Of a stretch of 18,935 nt of DNA, positions 1 through 7,701 are shown piece by piece. How positions within the stretch are numbered: position 1 is the first letter of the stretch; the number at the start of each line of letters is the position of its first letter. The stretch comes from Lachnospiraceae bacterium (GTDB taxonomy: Bacteria; Bacillota_A; Clostridia; Lachnospirales; Lachnospiraceae), in NCBI GenBank assembly GCA_017390645.1, contig JAFPAZ010000162.1, positions 1 to 18,935 on the forward strand. Direction: 5' to 3'. The position numbers and the translations under genes are program-made. Under the pieces are notes generated by a model. It worked only from the letters and a program-made list of their open reading frames with translations. It was not told where the DNA came from and did no database searches.

Positions 1-561
1 GTGCAGATGCCTACGTTTAATTTTGTCACCGGAAAGCAGGAATATAAGGGAGATTTCTTAAAAATTGGTGCAGAAGATATTTTGGTAATTGAAGGAATTC
101 ATGGATTAAATAACCGCTTAACTGAAAAGCTGACCAATGATAGTAAATATCGTATCTATATCAGTGCGTTAACACAATTAAATGTGGATGAACATAACCG
201 TATTCCAACTACAGATGGAAGGCTGATTCGAAGAATGGTAAGAGATGCAAGAACCAGAGGAACTACTGCAAGGAAGACCATTAATATGTGGGAATCGGTT
301 CGTCGTGGGGAAGAAAGATATATTTTCCCATTTCAGGAAAATGCGGATGCAATGTTTAATTCGGCATTGATTTATGAGTTATGCATTTTAAAACAATATG
401 CAGAGCCAATTCTTTTTTCAATTCCAAAGGATTGTGAAGAGTATTTTGAGGCGAAGAGGATTTTGAAATTCCTGGATTATTTCCTAGGAACTTCTAGTGA
501 TTTAATACCTAATAATTCTATTTTAAGAGAATTCATTGGTGGAAGCTGTTTTAGGGTATAG
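1..561 (+). CDS. Uridine/nucleoside kinase-like protein, C-terminal part (5' end outside window)
   Basis: The visible 186 codons match the C-terminal part of the phosphoribulokinase/uridine kinase family of P-loop kinases, which phosphorylate nucleosides such as uridine in pyrimidine salvage. The segment ILVIEGIHGLN (about residues 27-37) is the hydrophobic strand and acidic Walker-B-like region of this family. RLIRRMVRDARTRGTTA (about 74-90) resembles its lid and base-binding region. The P-loop must lie upstream of base 1, so the GTG at position 1 is probably an internal Val codon rather than the start. In Clostridia, related proteins are long (roughly 550 residues) with an N-terminal TGS/threonyl-tRNA-synthetase-like part; that portion cannot be seen here. 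The gene ends at a TAG (559-561). The family assignment is fairly firm; the exact substrate is inferred. Confidence 0.8.
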   Translation: MQMPTFNFVTGKQEYKGDFLKIGAEDILVIEGIHGLNNRLTEKLTNDSKYRIYISALTQLNVDEHNRIPTTDGRLIRRMVRDARTRGTTARKTINMWESVRRGEERYIFPFQENADAMFNSALIYELCILKQYAEPILFSIPKDCEEYFEAKRILKFLDYFLGTSSDLIPNNSILREFIGGSCFRV

Positions 562-624
562 CAAAATAGTTCGGATTTTAATGGGGATACTTATTATTTG
601 TACGTAAATATAATGATGAACTAT

Positions 625-702
625 GATATTAAGATCTGTACGAAAAAACAGATGTTAAGATCTGTAAGAAAAACAGATATTAAGATCTGTACAAAAAAAC
701 AG
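625..702. repeat. Three tandem 25/26-bp repeats, each able to form a hairpin
   Basis: Units start at 625, 651 and 676 and are nearly identical (period 26, 25, 26). Each contains ATCTGT, an A-rich 7-8 nt spacer and ACAGAT, giving 6-bp stems at 634-639/648-653 and 660-665/673-678. The third unit (685-690/699-703) ends in ACAGTT, so its stem is shorter. The array ends one base before the -35 box of the RNase P RNA promoter. The T or A tracts lie inside the loops, not after the stems, so these are not classical intrinsic terminators. Possible roles are a protein-binding array, a leaky terminator of the upstream kinase gene, or a slippage-generated repeat. Confidence 0.75.
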
Positions 703-703
703 T

Positions 704-732
704 TTGACAAATTGAGAAAAATATAAGATACT
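704..732 (+). promoter_or_regulatory. Probable sigma-A promoter of rnpB
   Basis: A perfect -35 box TTGACA (704-709) is followed after 17 bp by GATACT (727-732), a 4/6 match to the -10 consensus. Initiation about 7 bp downstream (near 739) would fall just before the P1 helix of the RNase P RNA. A TATAAG at 722-727 lies too close to this -35 box to pair with it. The call rests on spacing, consensus and position only. Confidence 0.65.
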
Positions 733-748
733 TAAACAGGTTGAATTT

Positions 749-1095
749 GAGTCGGATAAATGATCGCGGCTGCGAAACCGAAAGGTTGCAGGTGAGGAAA
801 GTCCGGGCTTCATAGGGCAGGGTGCCGGATAACGTCCGGTGGAGGCGACTCCCAGGCTAGTGCAACAGAAATAAACCGCCAGTGATTTTACTGGTAAGGG
901 TGGAAAGGCGAGGTAAGAGCTCACCGCTGTCTTGGTAACAAGGCAGGCTCTGTAAACCCCACTCGAAGCAAGACCGAAAGAAAGGCGATACGGCTGCCCG
1001 TCGTGCCTTGAGGTAGGTCGCTTGAGCCTGTTGGCAACAGCAGGTCTAGATAGATGATCATTCACGACATAACCCGGCTTATCGTCCGGCTCATA
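749..1095 (+). ncRNA. rnpB: RNase P RNA (A-type catalytic RNA)
   Basis: This is the catalytic RNA subunit of RNase P, which removes 5' leaders from precursor tRNAs. The universally conserved blocks are present: GAGGAAAGTCCGGGC near 795-809, AGGGCAGGGTGCCGG near 815-829 followed by AACGTCCGG, GGTAAGAGCTCACCG near 911-925, the GAAGCAAGACC block near 964-974, and the 3' block ACATAACCCGGCTTATCG near 1067-1084. The terminal P1 helix forms between GAGTCGGATAA (749-759) and TTATCGTCCGGCTC (1079-1092). The GGATAACGTCCGG pattern fits the ancestral A-type RNA found in Clostridia rather than the Bacillus B-type. No strong terminator follows directly; the long hairpin at 1166-1270 may serve. The exact ends are uncertain by about 10 nt. 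Confidence 0.96.
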
Positions 1096-1165
1096 TAAGG
1101 AAAAAATGAAACTGATTCAAAGTGAAATTGTATTATTGGATGAAAAATGAACAGTCAGGTAATAT

Positions 1166-1270
1166 AAAAGGACTGTCGCACTAAGAAGATTTCGACAAAA
1201 TATAGTGGATATTAAACTACATTAATTCCATTTTATCTTGTGTAATTTTACTTAATGTGGCGGTCCTTTT
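1166..1270. mobile_element. Candidate MITE / long imperfect inverted repeat, no coding capacity
   Basis: The left end AAAAGGACTGTCGCACTAAG (1166-1185) and the reverse complement of the right end, AAAAGGACCGCCACATTAAG (1251-1270), match ungapped at 16 of 20 positions, giving a 105-bp element with terminal inverted repeats and an AT-rich core without a gene. From memory, the GGACTGTCGCA-type end resembles ends of IS1182-like elements, but this was not searched. The immediate flanks (AATAT on the left, ATATT on the right) extend the symmetry instead of forming an obvious direct target duplication. All four differences are transitions and three leave G-U pairs in RNA, so a long RNA hairpin acting as a terminator for rnpB is the alternative. 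Confidence 0.45.
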
Positions 1271-1344
1271 ACTATATTGGAACAAAACATAGGTAAAAAC
1301 TTACTGTTTGATTAAGGGGTGAGCGGATTATTTTAAAAGAAACG

Positions 1345-1386
1345 TAAGATTTTCTTAAAGATTAAACATGTAAATTATGGTAATAT
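1345..1386 (+). promoter_or_regulatory. Putative promoter/operator of the response regulator operon
   Basis: A TAATAT -10-like hexamer (1381-1386) lies 30 bp before the chosen start codon. There is no good -35 box at standard spacing. Instead, an inverted repeat TAAGA-TTT-TCTTA (1345-1357) followed by AAAGATTAAAC sits where an activator would bind. A weak -35 with a palindrome next to it is common for promoters autoregulated by OmpR-family regulators. The assignment is inference from layout only. Confidence 0.35.
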
Positions 1387-1416
1387 GATGCTAGTTTGAT
1401 GGAAAGGATGGGAAAC

Positions 1417-2121
1417 ATGAATGATACAACCATATTAGTTGTGGATGATGATAAAGAAATTGCGGATTTGATTAAAATTTATTTGGAAAACGATGGTTTT
1501 CAGGTTTTGACCGCAGACAACGGGGTGAAATGTTTAAAAACGTTAGAAAGTCGTCAAGATATTAAGCTTATTATTTTGGATATTATGATGCCGGAGATGG
1601 ACGGGCTTTCTGTATTAACCAGAATCCGGAAGAATAATAATATTCCTGTAATTCTTTTAAGTGCGAAATCAGAGGATATGGACAAGATAAACGGCTTTGG
1701 AATGGGAGCAGATGATTATGTAACCAAACCATTTCATCCTCTGGAACTGATAGCCAGGGTAAAATCACAGCTAAAAAGATATGTAAATATTAACCTTGGA
1801 GCCAGACAGGAAGATAATGATGAAATTGTAATCAAAGAATATCGTTTAAATAAGCAGAATCATACGGTGTATCGTTACGATGAACCAGTGAAGTTAACAC
1901 CGATTGAGTTTGATATTTTCTATCTGCTGACATCGAATCCCGGCAAGGTATTTAGCACCGAAGAAATCTTTGAACAGGTTTGGAAGGAAAAGTCTTACGA
2001 AGTCGGAAATACTGTCATGGTACATATTCGACGATTAAGAGAAAAAATTGAACCGGATACCAAGAATCCCCAAATATTAAAAACGGTATGGGGGGTAGGT
2101 TACAAAGTTGAAGACGAATAA
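1417..2121 (+). CDS. OmpR/PhoB-family response regulator, VanR-like
   Basis: This is a two-domain DNA-binding response regulator of 234 residues. The receiver domain (about 3-118) has the acidic pocket D10-D11, phospho-acceptor D55 in LIILDIMMPEMDG, the Ser/Ala switch at S82-A83 and the invariant K104 in GADDYVTKPF. The winged-helix effector domain covers about 140-232 and ends in the usual VWGVGYK motif. The receiver, in particular KPFHPLELIARVKSQLKRY, is closest in style to VanR. ATG 1417 is preferred because GGAAAGG (1401-1407) lies nine bases upstream; in-frame starts at 1396, 1399 and 1408 lack a well-spaced site. The stop overlaps the kinase start by 14 bp, so the two are translationally coupled. 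No vanHAX genes are near, so a glycopeptide role is not implied. Confidence 0.93.
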   Translation: MNDTTILVVDDDKEIADLIKIYLENDGFQVLTADNGVKCLKTLESRQDIKLIILDIMMPEMDGLSVLTRIRKNNNIPVILLSAKSEDMDKINGFGMGADDYVTKPFHPLELIARVKSQLKRYVNINLGARQEDNDEIVIKEYRLNKQNHTVYRYDEPVKLTPIEFDIFYLLTSNPGKVFSTEEIFEQVWKEKSYEVGNTVMVHIRRLREKIEPDTKNPQILKTVWGVGYKVEDE

Positions 2122-3280
2122 TTATCAATCTATCAGGTTAAAGATGCTCTTGTATGCCTTGGTTAGTGTTATTTTAGCCATTATTACCATGGCAGCAGTT
2201 ATGTTAATTGGGTTGCGCATCAGAGAAAAAGTACTAATTGACAGCATTTATAAGGATCATATTTTTGAATCAGAACATCTAAAAGAAATTTTAAATAAGC
2301 CATTTTTATCAGAAAAAATGTATATGGATATGATTTTTTCATTTGTTTTTGTGATTATTTTCTTTGCACTATATTACCTGTTGATTTCTAGAAAAATGGT
2401 AGATGGTCTTAGAAGTATTTCCAAGAGTGTAGAGCAGATGAAAGAAGGAAATTTTGATATTACACTTGATTTGGATGGAAATGATGAAGTATCTGTTTTG
2501 GCTCGTTCTGTGTTGGAAATGTCAGATGAAATAAAAGCCATGATGGAGAAACAGAAGCGTTTAGAGCAGGAAAAGGATGATTTAATTACCAGTGTAGCTC
2601 ATGACTTAAGAACACCTCTTACTTCTATATTAGGTTATCTTGACTTGATTTTATATAACCAGGAAATTTCTATGGAAGAAAAGGTGAAATATTTAACCAT
2701 TGTAAATAAGAAATCGTTGCAGCTGAAAAAATTGATTGAAGAATTATTTGATTATACTAAATATTCTAAAAATCAAATGATTCCAAAGAAAATAAAACTG
2801 GATATTACAAAATTTATGGAGCAGATTGTAGAGGAGTTTTATCCTTCTTTTTATGAGAATCATATCGAAGTATGTACAAACTTTCCCACGAAAAGCATTT
2901 TTATTGATGCAGACGGAGACTTATTAGCGAGAGCAATCGGTAATATTTTAAACAATGCTGTAAAGTATGGGGCAGATGGAAAACAAATTATTATAACCAT
3001 GAAAGAGGTAAAATCACAGATCAAGATTTCCATTATTAATTTTGGACAAATCATACCAAAAGAAGATATAGATAAAATCTTTGATCGTTTCTTCAGAGTG
3101 GAGCAATCCAGAAGTGAAAAAACCGGTGGAACCGGTTTAGGACTGGCAATTGCGAAAAGTATTTTTGAATTACATGAAGCTAGTGTGGAGGTCACAAGTG
3201 GTGAGGAGGGAACAGAATTTTTAATTACATTCCTTAAAATAGATGAAAAGATAGAGAAGCAGGTTAAAAAAAACGAATAA
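2108..3280 (+). CDS. Membrane sensor histidine kinase, VanS-like
   Basis: This 390-residue kinase is the partner of the upstream regulator. It has two membrane segments (about 12-35 and 74-94) around a short external loop of about 38 residues, then a HAMP-like linker (95-147). The dimerisation/phospho-acceptor helix has H165 in SVAHDLRTPLTSILGY. The ATPase domain has the N-box NILNNAVKY (279-287), a NFGQIIP G1 region in which Asn replaces the usual Asp (as in many VanS-type kinases), the F-box IFDRFFRVEQSRS and the G2 box GGTGLGLAIAK (340-350). The small sensor loop suggests intramembrane or membrane-proximal sensing rather than a folded ligand domain. The start is an overlapping TTG at 2108 with GGTAGG (2094-2099) eight bases ahead; ATG 2144 is an alternative but would cut into the cytoplasmic N-terminus before the first membrane segment. 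Confidence 0.9.
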   Translation: MKTNNYQSIRLKMLLYALVSVILAIITMAAVMLIGLRIREKVLIDSIYKDHIFESEHLKEILNKPFLSEKMYMDMIFSFVFVIIFFALYYLLISRKMVDGLRSISKSVEQMKEGNFDITLDLDGNDEVSVLARSVLEMSDEIKAMMEKQKRLEQEKDDLITSVAHDLRTPLTSILGYLDLILYNQEISMEEKVKYLTIVNKKSLQLKKLIEELFDYTKYSKNQMIPKKIKLDITKFMEQIVEEFYPSFYENHIEVCTNFPTKSIFIDADGDLLARAIGNILNNAVKYGADGKQIIITMKEVKSQIKISIINFGQIIPKEDIDKIFDRFFRVEQSRSEKTGGTGLGLAIAKSIFELHEASVEVTSGEEGTEFLITFLKIDEKIEKQVKKNE

Positions 3281-3371
3281 AAGAAAGGAAAAGTGCAAAT
3301 TGCCCGGTTTTTCAACCTATTCAATTTGGGCAGTTTCGTAAGAAAGACTTGCAAAATGCACGGGTATAAAA
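3281..3371 (+). promoter_or_regulatory. Structured-looking intercistronic leader before the envelope operon
   Basis: No clear promoter is visible here. Nested pairing can be drawn: an outer stem GTGCA (3293-3297) with TGCAC (3357-3361); an 8-bp stem AATTGCCC (3298-3305) with GGGCAGTT (3328-3335, one G-U); and an apical GGTT-TTTC-AACC (3306-3317). A small TTTC-GTAA-GAAA hairpin (3334-3345) would compete with the second stem. The 3' side of the outer stem abuts GGGT, the only ribosome-site-like sequence before ATG 3372. A purine block AAGAAAGGAA opens the leader (3281-3290). A similar arrangement occurs at 18241-18307. The folding was done by eye. Confidence 0.4.
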
Positions 3372-5801
3372 ATGAAGATAAAAAAATGGAAACAGAAATT
3401 AATCAGCATTTTCATGATGCTGTTAATTCTGACTTTGAATGGGACAGTTGTAATGGCGGAGGATGATAAAAAGAAAGATGCGGATTATAACATTCAAAAT
3501 ACTACAGATGGAAAATATAACGCAAACGGAACTCTTTCTTTATCATTAAAGATAGACAGCTATAAAGAGGATTTTAATGGAACCATAAAGCTGTATGTGG
3601 GTAATACTGAGTGGAGTACTTATGCTTCTACGGCATATGAAAAACCGGTTTCCATAGAAAAAGGAAAGAGCAAGGAAATTGTATTTGAAGTTGGTTATGA
3701 TTATGAACATACAGGAAAACTCTGGTATGAATTAATTGATGAAAAAGGGAATGTAGTTTATGATCGGGAAGACTCCATTACTTTGATGCAGTCTGGTATG
3801 GGAATGACCATGGGGATTCTTACAGATGATTTTAGTAATTTTTCCTTTTTAAATGAAGGAAGCGCGTTTCAGCTTGAATTATGGGGAGAACGTGTAAATT
3901 TTACAATTACCGGATTGGACGAGACGACATTTCCCGAAGATAAAAATGCAATGGATGAATTTGATTTTCTTTTTATCGATCAATTCTATACGGATAAATT
4001 AAGCGAAGAACAAATGAATGTTTTGTTACAGTGGTTAAATAGTGGAGGTATGTTATTGGTTGGAACAGGTGCTAATGCGGTAGATACCTTATCCGGATTT
4101 GATGGAACAGATTTTGGAATTCAGTTTAATGGAACCACGATAGAGCAGGAGATTCATTTAACGGAATTTGGAATCAGTGATTATGAAAACAGTATATGTG
4201 GAACATTCCTTGGAGAAGAGGATGTCTATGGAACAGTAACCTGCAGTGAGTTAGATGTAGATATAGATGTTGAATATTATTATGACAGTAATGTGGTGGA
4301 TTCTTCTTGTGTGGTGAGGGAATATGGTAGCGGATATGCGTTTGTTTATCCATTTTCTTTCACAGAGGAGAATATGACTGCTTCCATGAAAAAAGCGATT
4401 ATAGGTGCTACTACATTGAATACTTATAGTCAAAGAATAATAGATACTTTGGATCAAGCGTATGGTTACTACTATAGTAATTATGAGCTTCGTAATGTTC
4501 AGAGTATTTTAAATGACATCGAAGTTCCCGATGCAGTGGCATATCTGCTTTTATTTATAGTGTATATTGTATTGGCGACCTTTATTACCTATCTGATATT
4601 AAAGAAAAAAGATAAAAGAGAATATATCTGGATTGTAATTCCGGCATGGTCTTTGGTTTTCACTTTAGTGGTTATGGTGGTAAGCAGAAGTTCAAGAGTT
4701 ACTAAACCAATCGAATCCAGTGTAACTTTAGTAAGTTTAAACGGAAATCAGAAAACTTCAAATTCATTTATTGCGTTGACTACTCCTGATAAAAAAGGTT
4801 ATGAACTTAATTTTAACAGTAACATTACCAGTATGATAGCTGATTCAGATAATGATTATGTATCTTATAATGATACCAAAGATATAAGAACCAGTGTGAA
4901 TTATACATTAAAAGAAGATGCAGATGGGTATTCTCTAAAGGTGGATAATGCTAAAGTGTTTGAATATAAATATATGCAGGCATCTCAAACAGAAACTACA
5001 GAAGAAAATATAGATGTTTTTGTGGAAGAAGAAGGTTTGTTATATAAGGGAACAGTTACCAATAACACGGATTATGACTTACTTTGCGTGGTTGTAAGGT
5101 TAAATGGTGTTTCCTATTATATTGGTGATTTAAAGAAAGGGGAAACAAAGAACTTCTCTGAAATGGAAGGTGGCTATGGTTTTTACGAAGAATATGATTC
5201 CGGGGATAAATATGAAGATAACAAAATGAATGCCCTTCAGGATCTTTCTTATGGAATATGCAATGAGTATTATAATTCTGCTCTGTCACAGCATATTACT
5301 TCCGAAAATTTAGTTCTTGGTATTGTTAAAAATTATGAAGTAGACTTAATCGATAATGAAGATTTTAAAGAATTCAATGCTGCTATTTATACCCAGGAAA
5401 TAAATAATGAGGAAATTGGTATAAGGATAGAGTATAATCTGGATGAATATCTTAACAGTTACGATGGTGATTATGATGCGAATGATGGAGAATTATATAG
5501 TGACATACTTGAAGTAACGTATAATGTGAAAAGTCTTGGTGAAATACAGTATGCCCTGAACAAAGGAAGCCGGGCTATAGATTACCTTACAGCGGCACAG
5601 GTGTATTTCTATAATGTAAATACCGGAGATTATGATTTAGTGTTTGAAGATAGTGATATTGTTGAATTAGATAACTATATTTCGGCGAATGGTGAAATTC
5701 GAGCCAGATTTGTAGCCGAAGGAGAGCTGGAACGGTATACTTCGCTCTATGGAGTTCCATATATTTATGTGTTTGGAGGAGAAAATAATGTTGAAAATTG
5801 A
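3372..5801 (+). CDS. Secreted/membrane protein with amidotransferase-like domain, first gene of the ABC-MoxR-VWA operon
   Basis: I do not recognise a named family for this 809-residue protein. It begins with a signal peptide (Lys-rich start, hydrophobic 10-28, cleavage likely after VMA). An external beta-rich region (about 35-140) follows. Next is a Rossmann-like segment (about 145-345) with MGILTDD, FDFLFIDQFYTDKLS and LLQWLNSGGMLLVGTG, a pattern seen in class I glutamine amidotransferase-like domains; no catalytic Cys triad is evident. Two membrane helices (about 388-410 and 419-438) are joined by a KKKDKREY loop that should face the cytosol, so both flanking regions are external. The last 370 residues are an acidic, Tyr-rich, probably beta-structured extracytoplasmic part. 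It overlaps the ABC ATPase gene by 14 bp, which ties it to the transporter, perhaps as an extracytoplasmic accessory subunit. The start has only a weak GGGT ribosome site inside a possible RNA structure. Confidence 0.85.
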   Translation: MKIKKWKQKLISIFMMLLILTLNGTVVMAEDDKKKDADYNIQNTTDGKYNANGTLSLSLKIDSYKEDFNGTIKLYVGNTEWSTYASTAYEKPVSIEKGKSKEIVFEVGYDYEHTGKLWYELIDEKGNVVYDREDSITLMQSGMGMTMGILTDDFSNFSFLNEGSAFQLELWGERVNFTITGLDETTFPEDKNAMDEFDFLFIDQFYTDKLSEEQMNVLLQWLNSGGMLLVGTGANAVDTLSGFDGTDFGIQFNGTTIEQEIHLTEFGISDYENSICGTFLGEEDVYGTVTCSELDVDIDVEYYYDSNVVDSSCVVREYGSGYAFVYPFSFTEENMTASMKKAIIGATTLNTYSQRIIDTLDQAYGYYYSNYELRNVQSILNDIEVPDAVAYLLLFIVYIVLATFITYLILKKKDKREYIWIVIPAWSLVFTLVVMVVSRSSRVTKPIESSVTLVSLNGNQKTSNSFIALTTPDKKGYELNFNSNITSMIADSDNDYVSYNDTKDIRTSVNYTLKEDADGYSLKVDNAKVFEYKYMQASQTETTEENIDVFVEEEGLLYKGTVTNNTDYDLLCVVVRLNGVSYYIGDLKKGETKNFSEMEGGYGFYEEYDSGDKYEDNKMNALQDLSYGICNEYYNSALSQHITSENLVLGIVKNYEVDLIDNEDFKEFNAAIYTQEINNEEIGIRIEYNLDEYLNSYDGDYDANDGELYSDILEVTYNVKSLGEIQYALNKGSRAIDYLTAAQVYFYNVNTGDYDLVFEDSDIVELDNYISANGEIRARFVAEGELERYTSLYGVPYIYVFGGENNVEN

Positions 5802-6714
5802 TGGATTAACGAAATATTATGGTAGATTTTTAGCATTGGATCATTTAGATTTGGAGATAGAAAAAGGTGAAATTTTCGGTTTTGTAGGTCCTAATGGTGC
5901 CGGAAAAACTACTACCATGAAGATTGTTTGTGGATTATTAAATCCTTCCTCGGGAAAGGTGTTTATCAATGACGTGGATGCACTAAAAGATGCCCAAAGT
6001 TTGAAAAGAAAGATTGGGTATGTACCGGATTTCTTTGGTGTATATGATAATCTGAAAGCAATGGAATATATGGAATTTTATGCATCTATGTATGGATTGG
6101 AGGGAAAAGCAGCGAGAGAAACCTGTTTAGGACTGATGGAACTTGTAAATTTGTCAGATAAAACAGATTCTTATGTAGATGGTTTGTCAAGAGGTATGAA
6201 ACAAAGATTATGTCTTGCCAGAAGTCTGGTTCATAATCCGGATCTGCTGATTCTTGACGAACCGGCATCCGGCCTTGATCCAAGAGCAAGATTTGAAATG
6301 AAAGAAATCTTAAAGAATTTAAAGGAAATGGGGAAAACCATTATTATCAGTTCTCATATACTTCCGGAATTGGCAGAAATGTGTAGTAGTGTCGGGATTA
6401 TGAAAAAAGGAAAACTGATTTTGCATGGACAGGTGGATGAAATATTAGAACAGGCCAAAAATGCAAATCCATTAAGGATTGATGTGATTGATAAGAAAGA
6501 AGAGGCAATTTTGTTCATGAAGGAAAATCCTAAAGTTAAGAATTTATCCATTCGTGATAATAGTTTGATTTTATCCTTTGATGGAGATGATTTTGATATC
6601 TATGAATTAATGAAGGCATTTGTGGAAAGACAGATTCCAATTCGAGGGATTCATAGAGAAGAAGGAAATCTGGAAACATTATTTATTGAAGTAACAGCAG
6701 AGGAGGAAAAGTAG
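5788..6714 (+). CDS. ABC transporter ATP-binding protein
   Basis: This 308-residue nucleotide-binding subunit powers the ABC-2 permease encoded directly after it. Walker A is GPNGAGKTT (34-42), the signature is LSRGMKQRL (133-141), Walker B is LLILDEP (153-159), followed by the D-loop SGLD, and the H-loop is SSH190. The Q-loop position reads YVPDFFG, with Asp81 in place of Gln, which I have seen as a recurrent variant in this subfamily of exporters. About 100 residues follow the ATPase core, typical of the CcmA/NatA-like group. The chosen ATG (5788) has GGAGGA (5775-5780) at good spacing and overlaps the preceding gene. A longer in-frame extension from 5749 has no ribosome site. The stop codon is directly followed by the ATG of the permease. 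The exported substrate is unknown. Confidence 0.95.
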   Translation: MLKIDGLTKYYGRFLALDHLDLEIEKGEIFGFVGPNGAGKTTTMKIVCGLLNPSSGKVFINDVDALKDAQSLKRKIGYVPDFFGVYDNLKAMEYMEFYASMYGLEGKAARETCLGLMELVNLSDKTDSYVDGLSRGMKQRLCLARSLVHNPDLLILDEPASGLDPRARFEMKEILKNLKEMGKTIIISSHILPELAEMCSSVGIMKKGKLILHGQVDEILEQAKNANPLRIDVIDKKEEAILFMKENPKVKNLSIRDNSLILSFDGDDFDIYELMKAFVERQIPIRGIHREEGNLETLFIEVTAEEEK

Positions 6715-7635
6715 ATGAAAATAAATCCAATATTAAAAAAGGAATTAACCATTGGATCAAGAAGTATTAAGATGCCGGTTGCTATCTTTTTCTATGATTT
6801 AATTTTAGCATTATGTTCCTTTGTTATATTGTTAATTGTAAGAATTGAAGCATTGGATGGAAGAAATCTGGATTTGAAGGCTTTAGGATATGTGTATCCC
6901 ATATTAATGTGTGTTCAAGCGGTAATTTTGTATGTTGTGATTCCGGTGATCACAGCAAGTTCTGTTTCAGGAGAGAGAGAACGTCAGACTTTGGATATTA
7001 TGCTTACAACACCGGTGAAGCCAATCCAGATTATCGCAGGTAAATTGGCAACTGCCATTACGCAGGTGTTTTTATTTGTATTTTCTTCCCTGCCTATGAT
7101 TTCATTAGCCTTCCTTTTTGGTGGTATCAGTTGGGTAAACTTAATTTACATGTTGGGTGTTATGCTTGTGATTTCAATTTTTGCAGGTTCCATTGGAATA
7201 TTCTGCTCTAGTGTTTTTAAGAAAACATTGCCGTCAATCATTGTTACCCTAGTGATCGAATTGGCATTTGTTTTTGGAACATTAATTTTATATTGGGTTG
7301 CAAATATATTTTACATGTATCATATGAATAGTCATGGCATCGAAAAACAAACTTTAAGTCTTGTTTTTCCAGTGTTGCTGGTGGCGAATCCGGCGGCTTT
7401 AGTTACGGATTATCTTTTCCGCGTATTTGGTCCCGGAGGAATTTTTTATTCTATTGAATCCGAGATAAGCTATACTGACTACGATATTTCCGTCCTAGAG
7501 AATGTTTTAATTCAAGCTTGGAATAATTGGATGATACCTAGTATTTTGGCTCTTCTGGGTGTGAGTCTATTTTTTGTAAAAATGGCAGCCAATAAGATTG
7601 ATCCTTTGCGTAAAAAAAATAAAAAACGAAAATAA
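6715..7635 (+). CDS. ABC-2 family permease
   Basis: This is a 306-residue integral membrane protein, the transmembrane partner of the preceding ATPase. About six helices can be seen (roughly 21-43, 58-80, 111-136, 141-166, 171-199 and 269-290). The cytoplasmic loop after helix 2 carries the ABC-2 hallmark SGERERQTLDIMLTTP (85-100), followed by the II-AGK coupling helix, as in NosY/GldF/NatB-type permeases. The protein ends in a very basic tail (DPLRKKNKKRK) that should be cytoplasmic. Its ATG follows the upstream TAG without a gap. Such permeases export peptides or lipids, or act mechanically in envelope complexes; the substrate cannot be deduced. A 66-bp gap with a small TTTGTT/AACAAA hairpin (7642-7658) precedes the next gene. 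Confidence 0.93.
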   Translation: MKINPILKKELTIGSRSIKMPVAIFFYDLILALCSFVILLIVRIEALDGRNLDLKALGYVYPILMCVQAVILYVVIPVITASSVSGERERQTLDIMLTTPVKPIQIIAGKLATAITQVFLFVFSSLPMISLAFLFGGISWVNLIYMLGVMLVISIFAGSIGIFCSSVFKKTLPSIIVTLVIELAFVFGTLILYWVANIFYMYHMNSHGIEKQTLSLVFPVLLVANPAALVTDYLFRVFGPGGIFYSIESEISYTDYDISVLENVLIQAWNNWMIPSILALLGVSLFFVKMAANKIDPLRKKNKKRK

Positions 7636-7701
7636 AGAAGTTTTGTTAAGGGAACAAAGTAAATGATTTAAAGGGCGTCAGAAAGTGGAGGAGTGAGGAA
7701 G

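Noticed and set aside
625..702. CRISPR-like array
   Set aside because: The units are contiguous tandem repeats without unique spacers, and no cas genes are present.
655..1065. Open frame of 136 codons on the minus strand
   Set aside because: It lies antisense to the RNase P RNA, whose conserved blocks are unmistakable; the predicted protein has no family features.
1106..1150. 14-codon ORF after rnpB with AAGG upstream
   Set aside because: It is too short and has no recognisable feature; a chance occurrence is likely.
1396..3280. Vancomycin-resistance regulatory module
   Set aside because: Only the regulator pair is VanRS-like. No ligase, dehydrogenase or dipeptidase genes are in the window, and such pairs have many other roles.
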